DNA from: Paenibacillus athensensis
GTDB lineage: Bacteria > Bacillota > Bacilli > Paenibacillales > NBRC-103111
Assembly (NCBI RefSeq): GCF_004514475.2
Contig: NZ_MYFO02000004.1
Location: 248,001-312,000, forward strand
Direction: 5' to 3'
Length of the DNA: 64,000 nucleotides
Part shown: positions 55,414-63,244 of the stretch, one piece after another
Layout: every line of letters begins with the position of its first letter
How positions within the stretch are numbered: position 1 is the stretch's first letter
Made by a program: the position numbers and the translations under genes
Notes under the pieces: generated by a model
Database searches by the model: none
Told to the model about the DNA's origin: nothing
The model's input: only the letters and a program-made list of their open reading frames with translations

Positions 55414-57030
55414 ATGAAACCGATCAAGGGAGTACTCGTTTCATCCATCGTAGCCGCTTCGTTGCTTGGCAGCACGAGCGCCTGGGCCGCCGGTTTGTCG
55501 GGCGATGCCTTGCGCACAGCTGACGGCCGTATTATGGCCGACGTGACTACGCAAGCGGGCATCGGTGATTTTGAAGATAAAGACGGAGCAGCGGCATCAG
55601 CCGCCTTCCGTTCGCCGGCAAGCGTAGCGGTGCTGCCGGACGGCAGCGTGCTGGTCGCAGACACGCGCAACCACAATTTGCGTAAAATTTCCGCTTCCTC
55701 GGTCAGTACTTATGCCGGTCCCGAGCTGCCGGTGCTGGTAAACGATCTGGGCTTTCCGGTCGGCGGTCAAGCCGACGGCAAAGCCGGAGAAGCATTCTTC
55801 AACGAGCCGTCGGGTCTGGCGGTCGACGCCCAGGGCGCTGTATACGTAGCCGATGCGGGCAACAATACGATCCGCAAGGTCGCGAAGGACGGTACGGTGA
55901 CGACTTTGGCCGGCAGCGGCGAGGTCGGAGCGAAGGACGGTAAAGGCGCAGAAGCGCAGTTCAATTATCCGACGGATGTCGCTGTGGCTGCAGATGGCAC
56001 AGTGTACGTGGCGGATTCGCTGAATCATGCGATTCGCAAAATCGCCGCCGACGGTACGGTGTCGACGCTGAATGCAGCGTCAACCCGCGCGATTCAGGTA
56101 CGGCCGGGCGAGGCTGCTTTTGCCGGCGATTATGCCGACGGCAGTCTGGCGCAGGCCAAATTCAACGAGCCGTCGGGTCTGGCGATTGACGCCAAAGGCA
56201 ATCTGTACGTCAGCGACACAGGCAATCAGCGGATTCGTTATATCGATTTGGCTGCCGGTACGGTTACGACGGTTGCAGGCTCTGGTAAAGCCTCTGACAG
56301 CAGCCTGTACGAGCAGGATGAGCTGTACGCGGCCGGCGATTATGCCGACGGCGCAGCGAGCGCGGCGATGTTTGATTTTCCGAAAGGCATTGCGCTGACT
56401 GCTGAGGGCGGTCTGGTCATCGCGGACAGCTTGAATCATGCCATTCGTTACCTGCTTGACAGCAAGGTGACGACATTGGCGGGAACGGTCAAAACCGGCG
56501 AAGCGGACGGCGTGGAGAGCGCAGCTCAATTCTACAGCCCGAGCGACGTAGCGGTAGCTGCCGACGGCAGTCTGATCATTGCCGATGCCTACAATAACAA
56601 AATTCGCAAGCTGACGCCTTATCAGCTCCCTGCTGGGCTGCCGGCACAGGGCGTGAAGGTCGTACACAATCACGACGCGATTACGTTCGATGCGCAGCCG
56701 GAAGTCATCGACGGCCGCACGATGGTTCCTGTTCGAGCGATCGGCGAGGCGTTTGGCTACGAAGTGAAATACGAGGAGAAAAACGGCGTTAAGGCCGTGC
56801 AACTGGTCAAAGGCGACGTGACGGTTGAGCTGTATATTGGCAAAACCGGCGTAGCCCGACTGGAAGCCGGCAAGGCTGCGGTCAATACGGACACAGACGC
56901 CGCTCCTTATATCAAGCAGGATCGCACGTATGTGCCGGTACGGTTTTTTGCCGAACAGATCGGCCTTGACGTACAGTGGGATCAAGCGACGACGACCGCC
57001 ATTCTTCGCGAGAAGGCTTTCACCCATTAA
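55414..57030 (+). CDS. Secreted NHL-repeat protein with copper-amine-oxidase-N domain
   Basis: A 538-residue protein. The signal peptide (GVLVSSIVAASLLGSTSAWA) is followed by at least five NHL repeats, with units such as FNEPSGLAVDAQGAVYVADA and YPTDVAVAADGTVYVADSLN, forming a predicted beta-propeller. The C-terminal 125 residues, GRTMVPVRAIGEAFGYEVKY and RTYVPVRFFAEQIGLDVQWD, are the stalk-type domain (Cu_amine_oxidN1) common in Paenibacillus surface proteins. AAAGGAG precedes the ATG; the gap to the FecR gene is 49 bases, so it is the third gene of the cyclase operon. Confidence 0.9.
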   Translation: MKPIKGVLVSSIVAASLLGSTSAWAAGLSGDALRTADGRIMADVTTQAGIGDFEDKDGAAASAAFRSPASVAVLPDGSVLVADTRNHNLRKISASSVSTYAGPELPVLVNDLGFPVGGQADGKAGEAFFNEPSGLAVDAQGAVYVADAGNNTIRKVAKDGTVTTLAGSGEVGAKDGKGAEAQFNYPTDVAVAADGTVYVADSLNHAIRKIAADGTVSTLNAASTRAIQVRPGEAAFAGDYADGSLAQAKFNEPSGLAIDAKGNLYVSDTGNQRIRYIDLAAGTVTTVAGSGKASDSSLYEQDELYAAGDYADGAASAAMFDFPKGIALTAEGGLVIADSLNHAIRYLLDSKVTTLAGTVKTGEADGVESAAQFYSPSDVAVAADGSLIIADAYNNKIRKLTPYQLPAGLPAQGVKVVHNHDAITFDAQPEVIDGRTMVPVRAIGEAFGYEVKYEEKNGVKAVQLVKGDVTVELYIGKTGVARLEAGKAAVNTDTDAAPYIKQDRTYVPVRFFAEQIGLDVQWDQATTTAILREKAFTH

Positions 57031-57054
57031 TTAGCGGCGCAAGTGCGTCGATAC

Positions 57055-57085
57055 ACCCGTTCGGCAACTGCCGGACGGGTTTTTG
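57055..57085 (+). terminator. Terminator after the NHL-repeat gene
   Basis: ACCCGTTCGGCA / TGCCGGACGGGT with TTTTT following. Confidence 0.8.
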
Positions 57086-57164
57086 GCGTCTGGACGGGCG
57101 CTTCACATTCCCCGCTATTTGGATTATGATTAGAGCAATCGGAAATGTTGGGGAGGCTGGCGGG

Positions 57165-57959
57165 GTGTCGGACGTAAGGGAGCTCGAACGACGGATCGCA
57201 GAGCTGGAGCGGCGCAATCGGGAATTGACGCTGCTGCTGGAATCTGCGCGGGAATGGCAGCAGGAGGGGGAGCTGGCGCCGCAAACCTTTTCCATGAGTG
57301 TGATTCATTCGCTGGTGTTGGCATTGGACTCGCGCGACCCGTATACGGCGGGCCATTCGTCGCGGGTGGCGATTTATTCGCTCTGGACGGCGCGCCAGCT
57401 TGGTATGCCGGAGAAGGAATGCCGGGCTTTTCATCACATTGCGCTGATGCACGATATCGGAAAAATCGGCGTGCCGGACCATGTGCTGCTCAAGGACGGC
57501 GCATTGGATGACGAGGAATTTCGGATAATGAGCTCGCACACCACGATTGGCGCGCGGATTCTTTCGAAGATGGAGCCCAAGGAACGCCGCGAGGCCGCTA
57601 CGGCAGTAGCCAAATACCATCATGAAAAGATGGACGGCACGGGTTATCCCGAGGGGCTGAAAGGTGAGCAAATTCCGTATTTGGCGCGGATTGTGGCTGT
57701 GGCCGATGCGTTTGACGCGATGACGACCGATCGCCCGTATTCGAAGGGGCGCAGCTATTTTGACGGCGTGCAGGAGCTGATTCGCTGCAAAGGCGCTCAT
57801 TTTGATCCGGCTGTGGTTGATGCGTTTGCTGCGGTGATGGAGCAGCGGCGGTATTTGGCGGAAGCGGCTGAGCTGCATGTCGGGGACGAACTCCTGCAGG
57901 GAGCACGCGGAGACGGAGCGGGTGCGGAAGGGACAAAGCGCGCTGAGCTTGAGAGGTAG
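57165..57959 (+). CDS. HD-GYP domain protein, predicted cyclic di-GMP phosphodiesterase
   Basis: About 264 residues. A short N-terminal coiled coil (RELERRIAELERRNRELTLL) precedes an HD-GYP domain with GHSSRVAIYS, ALMHDIGKIGVPDHVLLKDG and HHEKMDGTGYPEGLKG. HD metal ligands and the GYP loop are present, so hydrolysis of cyclic di-GMP (or a related dinucleotide) is expected. The GTG at 57165 has GGGGAGG eight bases upstream. There is no receiver or membrane domain; the coil may mediate dimerisation. A terminator separates it from the cyclase operon. Confidence 0.93.
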   Translation: MSDVRELERRIAELERRNRELTLLLESAREWQQEGELAPQTFSMSVIHSLVLALDSRDPYTAGHSSRVAIYSLWTARQLGMPEKECRAFHHIALMHDIGKIGVPDHVLLKDGALDDEEFRIMSSHTTIGARILSKMEPKERREAATAVAKYHHEKMDGTGYPEGLKGEQIPYLARIVAVADAFDAMTTDRPYSKGRSYFDGVQELIRCKGAHFDPAVVDAFAAVMEQRRYLAEAAELHVGDELLQGARGDGAGAEGTKRAELER

Positions 57960-58004
57960 GCGCTTGTGTGGCTGAAATGTAAATCGGCGCAGGCTGGGTG
58001 ATGG

Positions 58005-58124
58005 GCGGAAGTGCTGAAGTGCGGATGTGCGGAAATGCGGAAGTGCGGAAGTGCAGAGGTGCGGAAGTGTGGAAGTGCGGAAGTGCTGAGGTGCAGAAGT
58101 GCGGAGGTGCGGACGTGCTGAAGT
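58005..58124. repeat. Octanucleotide tandem repeat, 15 imperfect copies of GCGGAAGT
   Basis: Fifteen 8-base units in direct tandem, for example GCGGAAGT, GCTGAAGT, GCAGAGGT, GTGGAAGT. About 120 bases in the 3' region of the HD-GYP gene, before its terminator. Because eight is not a multiple of three, all frames repeat with a 24-base period, giving false long frames on the opposite strand. Confidence 0.93.
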
Positions 58125-58247
58125 GCAAAGGAACGAGGGTGCATGTGAGGGTGTGGGTATGGCGGTACGCACGCGCGAGCTGCAAGCATCTGGTTTAAGG
58201 GGCTAATGGCCGGTTAGTGAATGCAAACTTAGCCGCATAGCGATAGG

Positions 58248-58273
58248 CTGCCAATCACGTTGGCAGTTTTTTT
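58248..58273 (+). terminator. Terminator downstream of the octanucleotide repeat
   Basis: CTGCCAA-TCACG-TTGGCAG followed by TTTTTTT. It would end the HD-GYP transcript after about 290 bases of 3' region containing the repeat. Confidence 0.9.
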
Positions 58274-58347
58274 GCGTCTTCATCCCGGAAGGCAAATTGC
58301 CGATAACAGGAGAAGAGACTGTTTATGTGAGGAAGGAGGGGCTCCTT

Positions 58348-60060
58348 GTGCCGGATAAGAAAATAGGCGATCAGGTGGATCGTTTTTTTCAGCATGATCC
58401 GTTTGCCGATCCGCTTTACTTGAAGCGCTATGTCAAGGAGCACCCGGATCATAAAATGGCCTGGTATTTGCTCGGTCGCGAATACGCCGCAAGGGGCGAA
58501 GCCGGCAAGGCGGCTTATTGCTTTGCGCAGTCGGGCGAAATTTACGAGGCGTTCGAGAAGCAGAAGATCGTCGTCGACGGCCCGCTGCCGCCGTTTGCGC
58601 CGCAAGCCGGCGGAGCGGCGGGGGACGCAAGTGCGGGAGCCGCAAGGAGCGGGGGGGCAGGAGCGAGTGCGGCGAGGAGCGGGAGCGCGAATGCCGCCAG
58701 AGGCGCAGGCATCGGAGCGGGAGCCGGTGCGGCGCGAAGCGGGGGCGCGGGCGCAGCCGCGGACCCAGCCGGCGAGCGGCGGGCCGCCAGGCGCAGGCGC
58801 CTGCGCTGGGCGCTGCGCCTCGCCCTGGCGCTGCTGATGCTGCTGCCCACGTCGCTGGACGTGGCCCGCCCGCAGCAGCGCGAGGACCGCGCCGCCGAGG
58901 CCGTGCCGACGGCGGCGGATGCGGGCGCGACGGCGTCTCCGACGCCCGCGCCCATAGCTACACCACCGCCGCCCAAGGACGGGCGGGCGGTGGTGTTTGC
59001 GGACGGGGATCTCGCGCAGGCGATCCCCGAGCTGCTCACGCCGGGCGAAGCGGCGTGGAAGACGGCTGTGCTCGTGGAGGCGCAGCCCACGAGCGATGGC
59101 AAATGGCTGGCGTGGAACAAGCCGCTCCAGCCGCTCTTGAGCGTCGAATACGCCTCGGCGCAAAGCAGCACGGCCCAATTGTCGTACTACAAGTCGACCC
59201 TATGCTCGTGCCAGGCCGGGGACCCGACGCCGCTCGTACCGCTGATCAGCGAGTGGTCCCGCCAGCGCGAAGAGGCGCTGGTGATGATGTCGGCGCTGAT
59301 GGCGTATCAACAGCGGCACGGGGCGCTGCCGAACGCCCCGGAGCAGCTCGTGCAGCCGTATCCGGATAACGAGCTGCCAGGCTTGACCGAGGGCACGCGG
59401 GCGTATTTCCCGCAAGCCCTCGCCGAGCTGCAGCAGGTCGTCGTTGCGGGCGGGCAGCCTGCCGACGGCGCAGCCGCACCATCGGCAGCGCCGTCTCCGC
59501 AGGCTTCCCCGGCCCCGGGCGCGCAGCCTGCTGCGGCCAAAGCGGCGGCGTATCCGTTCACGCAGCCGCTGGAAATTATCGTCGATGTCGATGCGCATCG
59601 GCTGGCGCTGGTCAGCGGCAAATTCGTCATCCGCAGCTATCCCGTAGGGCTGGGCGGTGCGAAGACGCCGCTGGGCGAATTCGTCATTTCGGAGAAGGTG
59701 CGTAATCCGAACGGCCACTCCAACGGCGAATTCGGCAGCCGCGGGATGACGTTGTCCGATACGCTGTATGCGATTCACGGCACGAATAAGCCGTCCAGCA
59801 TCGGGAAGGACGAATCGCACGGCTGTATCCGCATGCTGCAGGCCGATGTTGAGGAATTGTACGATATGGCGCCACAAGGCACCAAGGTGACCATTGGCAA
59901 AGGGACGTTGGCCGGAGCGCCGGGCAGCGGGGGAAGCGGAGCTGGCGAAGGAGACGGTGGCGGCAGCGGCGCAGGCGGCAGTCAGCCGGGCAAGCCGTTT
60001 CAGGCTCCGCTGCAAACCGAAGACAGCAATCCGCACAAAACCTATAAGTGGCTCGATTGA
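58348..60060 (+). CDS. L,D-transpeptidase (YkuD domain) with cytoplasmic N-terminal region
   Basis: About 570 residues. The N-terminal 75 (RYVKEHPDHKMAWYLLGREY; YCFAQSGEIYEAFE) look like a TPR-type helical domain; then a Gly/Ala/Ser/Arg low-complexity tract, one helix (RWALRLALALLMLLPTSL), a Pro/Ala linker and a YkuD domain from about residue 405. The catalytic motif IHGTNKP...SHGCIRM is intact. YkuD enzymes make 3-3 peptidoglycan crosslinks. The tract at about 58610-58820 is unusually GC-rich. The GTG at 58348 follows GGAGG by eight bases. Confidence 0.9.
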   Translation: MPDKKIGDQVDRFFQHDPFADPLYLKRYVKEHPDHKMAWYLLGREYAARGEAGKAAYCFAQSGEIYEAFEKQKIVVDGPLPPFAPQAGGAAGDASAGAARSGGAGASAARSGSANAARGAGIGAGAGAARSGGAGAAADPAGERRAARRRRLRWALRLALALLMLLPTSLDVARPQQREDRAAEAVPTAADAGATASPTPAPIATPPPPKDGRAVVFADGDLAQAIPELLTPGEAAWKTAVLVEAQPTSDGKWLAWNKPLQPLLSVEYASAQSSTAQLSYYKSTLCSCQAGDPTPLVPLISEWSRQREEALVMMSALMAYQQRHGALPNAPEQLVQPYPDNELPGLTEGTRAYFPQALAELQQVVVAGGQPADGAAAPSAAPSPQASPAPGAQPAAAKAAAYPFTQPLEIIVDVDAHRLALVSGKFVIRSYPVGLGGAKTPLGEFVISEKVRNPNGHSNGEFGSRGMTLSDTLYAIHGTNKPSSIGKDESHGCIRMLQADVEELYDMAPQGTKVTIGKGTLAGAPGSGGSGAGEGDGGGSGAGGSQPGKPFQAPLQTEDSNPHKTYKWLD

Positions 60061-60068
60061 GCCCAAGG

Positions 60069-60095
60069 AAAAAGGACTCTTGTGAAAGAGTCCTT
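60069..60095 (-). terminator. Terminator of the 45-aa gene
   Basis: Minus strand AAGGACTCTT-TCAC-AAGAGTCCTT followed by TTTCC. It also faces the end of the transpeptidase gene. Confidence 0.7.
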
Positions 60096-60160
60096 GACAC
60101 TGAAAAAGAAAGCGATTACAATTCAAATTGCGGCATCAAGCCCGTTGGCGGGATTTCCGC

Positions 60161-60298
60161 TTATTTGCCGAAAATCAGCAGGACCGCCATCGCGATCACG
60201 ATAAAGAGCAGCACGGACCCCGTCCAGATGATCGCTCTCTTGTTCATTTCTTCTTTGGCCCGGCGGTTGGCAATGGGAGCTGGTTTACGCTTGGACAT
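60161..60298 (-). CDS. Small single-pass membrane protein, 45 aa
   Basis: The sequence begins MSKRKPAPIANRRAKEEMNK and ends with one helix, WTGSVLLFIVIAMAVLLIFG. The basic N-terminus would face the cytoplasm. AAGGTG lies five bases before the ATG. It has its own terminator and coding-like codon use. No family can be named. Confidence 0.7.
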   Translation of the reverse strand: MSKRKPAPIANRRAKEEMNKRAIIWTGSVLLFIVIAMAVLLIFGK

Positions 60299-60396
60299 TA
60301 GATCACCTTCTTTCTGAGATCGTGGATGGCTCTATTTTATCATAAGTTGTCTCTGCTTAGAATATGAATATTTTGAGCGAATCTGCAAGATTTGGC

Positions 60397-60444
60397 TTGA
60401 CGGTCGTGTCATTTTATTGTAATCTTTAATTACACAAGGTGTAA
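60397..60444 (+). promoter_or_regulatory. Promoter with palindromic operator upstream of the sugar ABC operon
   Basis: TTGACG (60397-60402), 17-base spacer, TAATCT (60420-60425). At 60430-60444, on the expected start site, lies the perfect dyad TTACACAAGGTGTAA; a second overlapping dyad TGTAAGTTACA follows at 60440-60450. Confidence 0.6.
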
Positions 60445-60537
60445 GTTACAACTGTATATTTTTTCAAATAACATGTTACCGCAAGGGCATTAGTTATTGA
60501 AGAATGAGAACATTCTTCTATGACTATGCCCTTTTTT
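60432..60537 (+). ncRNA. Candidate small RNA or transcription attenuator
   Basis: About 105 bases from the promoter start to a strong terminator: AAGGGCAT...GAAGAATG pairs with CATTCTTC...ATGCCCTT around AGAA, followed by TTTTTT (60483-60537). No reading frame with a ribosome site lies inside. Either a free-standing RNA, or a leader whose terminator must be bypassed for ABC expression. The 130 bases that follow hold further small stems (GCCGAC-CTACC-GTCGGC; GGACTTT-TTAAC-AAAGTCT). Confidence 0.5.
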
Positions 60538-60669
60538 ATTTTGTTTTTTTGCGGTTTTAGCCGACCTACCGTCGGCCAATCGACGCTGCGCAGCGTAGCG
60601 GACTTTTTAACAAAGTCTGCCGGTACCGCAAGATCTGATTATTTTACGAAAAAGGGAGAAGATGAAATC

Positions 60670-62025
60670 ATGAAAATGAAAGCATGGTCGGCAGCAGGGC
60701 TGCTGGCATCCATTGCGCTGATTGCAGCGGGCTGCGGCTCGGGCAGCGCTCCGGCAGAAACGTCCAACGCAGCGGCAACGGCTGCAGCAACGGCGGCGGC
60801 ATCGCCGGCAGCCAGTGGCGGCGCGCAGAAGCTGACGGGTGATTTTGAAATCCAGTATTTCGTGGGCGGATACGGCGACAAATGGTGGAAGCAGGTTATC
60901 GCCGACTTCCAGGCAGCCAACCCGGATTTGAAAATCAAGGAAAGCGCCGGCCCGAAAATCAACGAGCAAATGAAGCCCCGCTGGATCGGCGGCAATCCGC
61001 CCGATTTCGTCTACATCGACGGCCCGGAGCTGTTCGACCGGCAAATGGTTACCGACGGCCAGCTGGAGGATTTGACCGACTGGATCAAGGACGCCAAAAA
61101 CGTCGACGGCGAAAAAATTCTCGATCTGCTCGCCCAGCAGCCACAGCAATTTGACGGCAAAATTTACAACATTCCGTTCGTCATGAGCTCGTGGGGCATT
61201 TTCTACGACAAAGCGCTGTTCAAGGAAAAAGGCTGGTCCGAGCCTAAGGATTTCGACGAATTCCTGAACGTCAGCGAAACGATTAAAGCAGCGGGCGTGA
61301 ACCCGTTCATTCATACCGGCAAATATCCGTATTATATCAACGGCGCGGTGCTGTATCCGGCGATTGTATCGGCGAACAACAACGACTACAATCTGCTCAA
61401 GGATATGGCGTCGAACAATCTGGAGGCTTGGAAAAATCCGGCGATCCTCAAAGGCTTGGACAAAATCGTCCAACTTCGCGACAAAGGCTTTATCGACAAG
61501 GCATCGGTCCAAATCAACCACACCGATTCGCAGTCGCTGTTCCTTCAGCATAAAGACGCGTTCATTCCGAACGGCCTCTGGCTGCCGAACGAGATGGCCA
61601 AGGACGTGCCAAACGGCTTTGACTTCGGCTTCATTCCGTCGATTACACAGGACAAAGGCGGCAAGGTAGTCGCGAACACGTCGACCTCGACCTTTGCGAT
61701 TGCCAAAAAGGCAAAAAACAAGGAAGCGGCCAAAGCGTTCATGCAATTCGTCTTTTCGAAAAAGCAAGCTTCGCAATGGGCTGAGCTGAGCGGCGCGCCA
61801 TCGAACATCAAAGGCGATATCAGCGCTTCGAACGCGCCGAACTTCGTCAAGGACGCTGCAAAATTCCTTTCCTCGCCGGACACCGTCGTCGTGCCGAACG
61901 TTTCGTTTGCCGCCGATGTCGACAAGGCGATGCAGGATGCTACCGTGGCGCTCACCATTGGCACGATTACGCCGGAAGAGTGGGTCAAGCGCGTCAGCGA
62001 CGTGGTGGCCAAGCAGAAAAAGTAA
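60670..62025 (+). CDS. Sugar ABC transporter substrate-binding lipoprotein
   Basis: A 451-residue extracellular solute-binding protein. The signal peptide ends in the lipobox ALIAAGC. A Thr/Ala linker precedes the mature domain: PRWIGGNPPDFVYIDGPELF, QFDGKIYNIPFVMSSWGIFY and AFMQFVFSKKQASQWAELSG are typical of carbohydrate-binding family 1, close to the NgcE-like N-acetylglucosamine/chitobiose group. It captures the sugar for the two permeases that follow. No ATPase gene is in the window; such systems often share MsmK-type ATPases. Confidence 0.93.
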   Translation: MKMKAWSAAGLLASIALIAAGCGSGSAPAETSNAAATAAATAAASPAASGGAQKLTGDFEIQYFVGGYGDKWWKQVIADFQAANPDLKIKESAGPKINEQMKPRWIGGNPPDFVYIDGPELFDRQMVTDGQLEDLTDWIKDAKNVDGEKILDLLAQQPQQFDGKIYNIPFVMSSWGIFYDKALFKEKGWSEPKDFDEFLNVSETIKAAGVNPFIHTGKYPYYINGAVLYPAIVSANNNDYNLLKDMASNNLEAWKNPAILKGLDKIVQLRDKGFIDKASVQINHTDSQSLFLQHKDAFIPNGLWLPNEMAKDVPNGFDFGFIPSITQDKGGKVVANTSTSTFAIAKKAKNKEAAKAFMQFVFSKKQASQWAELSGAPSNIKGDISASNAPNFVKDAAKFLSSPDTVVVPNVSFAADVDKAMQDATVALTIGTITPEEWVKRVSDVVAKQKK

Positions 62026-62061
62026 CATCCGCCGCAAGCGGCGCGATCGGCACAGGCGGCG

Positions 62062-62078
62062 AAGCCCGACGGGCTTTG
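62062..62078 (+). other. Small hairpin in the binding protein-permease gap
   Basis: AAGCCC-GAC-GGGCTT followed by only TT. Partial terminators here often raise binding protein levels over permease. The 272-base gap also holds the CRISPR-repeat-like sequence at 62131-62154; no gene is supported. Confidence 0.45.
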
Positions 62079-62130
62079 GCCGCACATGCCGTTTCGCTGC
62101 CGGGGTCAAGGCGCAGCTGCGGGCCGCGAG

Positions 62131-62154
62131 GTGTTTCCCGCCCATGCGGGGATG
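62131..62154. repeat. Single copy resembling a type I-E CRISPR repeat
   Basis: GTGTTTCCCGC-CCAT-GCGGGGATG matches the I-E repeat pattern GTGTTCCCCGC-NNNN-GCGGGGATG with one difference. The next bases (CCGCG) do not follow the usual AACCG, no second copy lies about 61 bases to either side, and no cas gene is nearby. Confidence 0.5.
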
Positions 62155-62298
62155 CCGCGTCCGCACTGCCCAGCCTCGGCAAATGCTTGCGATTCAGACC
62201 TGCAAGCTGCGGGTACGGCGGGCAAGCGGGATGGCAACATGCGCGCGACGCCAGCAGTTTTCGCGGTTATTCCAAGTAAAAGCGACGGTGAGAAAGGC

Positions 62299-63204
62299 AT
62301 GACAACCAGCTCCAAAAGGTGGAAACGAAGCTTGTTTATCGCCTCGTTCATTCTGCCGACCTTTGTGTTCTTTTGTTTGTTTACCGTGTATCCCGTGGTT
62401 CAAGCGCTGCAAAAGTCGCTGTATGACTGGTCCGGCATGTCGGAAAACAGCACGTTTATCGGCCTGGACAATTTCAAGGACATGTTGAAGGACCCGATCG
62501 TTTGGCGGGCTGTCGGCAATGATTATTTTCTGGTCGCCGGCAAGGTGATCGGCATTATGTGTCTGGCGACGTTTTTCGCCGTAGCGTTAACGCGCTTCAA
62601 GCAACGCGGCTCGGGCTTTTTCCGGGCGATCTTTTTTATCCCCAATGTCATTTCCGTCGTAGTTATCGGCGTGTTGTGGAATTTTATCTACAATCCGCAA
62701 ATCGGCTTTCTCAATGCGTTTTTATCCTTGTTTACCGATGAAAAGGTGGATATTACGTGGCTTGGCTTTCCCAAGCATACGATCTGGATGCTGCTGCCGC
62801 CGACGATTTGGGCGGGGATCGGCTTCTACATGATTTTGATGATTGCGGCAATCGTGAATATTCCCGCTTCCTATTACGAGGCGGCTAATATAGACGGGGC
62901 GGGGCAGTGGTCGCAATTCCGCCACATAACGCTGCCGCTGATTTGGGAGCAGATCAAGGTATCGATCATTAACATTGTCATCACCACGCTGAACGGCTCG
63001 TTTGTGATCGTGCAGTTGATGACCAATGGCGGACAGCCGGACAATACGACGCAGGTGATGGGCTCCTACCTGTACCGCATGGCGTTCCAGCAGTACCATT
63101 TTGGCTATGGGGCGGCCATCGGGGTGTTGATTCTGATCGTTTCGCTCGTGACGACGCTTTTGTTGCAGCGCATCATGCGCCAAGAGACGGTTGAAATGCA
63201 GTAA
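62299..63204 (+). CDS. Sugar ABC transporter permease (MalF-like)
   Basis: A 301-residue permease with six helices. It opens KRSLFIASFILPTFVFFCLF and carries the EAA-loop motif ASYYEAANIDGAGQWSQFRH, contacting the ATPase. The ATG at 62299 follows GGTGAG. It forms the first half of the membrane channel for the lipoprotein-bound sugar. Confidence 0.94.
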   Translation: MTTSSKRWKRSLFIASFILPTFVFFCLFTVYPVVQALQKSLYDWSGMSENSTFIGLDNFKDMLKDPIVWRAVGNDYFLVAGKVIGIMCLATFFAVALTRFKQRGSGFFRAIFFIPNVISVVVIGVLWNFIYNPQIGFLNAFLSLFTDEKVDITWLGFPKHTIWMLLPPTIWAGIGFYMILMIAAIVNIPASYYEAANIDGAGQWSQFRHITLPLIWEQIKVSIINIVITTLNGSFVIVQLMTNGGQPDNTTQVMGSYLYRMAFQQYHFGYGAAIGVLILIVSLVTTLLLQRIMRQETVEMQ

Positions 63205-63244
63205 GCCGCGTCAGGCAAGTGACACTGAAGGGAGAAGCCTCGCT

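Noticed and set aside
57027-58172. 381-codon minus-strand frame through the octanucleotide repeat
   Set aside because: It is antisense to the HD-GYP gene and its His/Phe/Arg/Thr/Ser repeats come only from the 8-bp tandem repeat, which reads in every frame.
62131-62154. CRISPR array
   Set aside because: Only one repeat-like copy is present, no second repeat occurs at the expected spacing and no cas gene is nearby; kept only as a lone repeat-like element.
60607-62166. 519-codon minus-strand frame opposite the sugar-binding lipoprotein
   Set aside because: Antisense of a secure substrate-binding protein; Arg/Val/Phe-rich with no recognisable domain.
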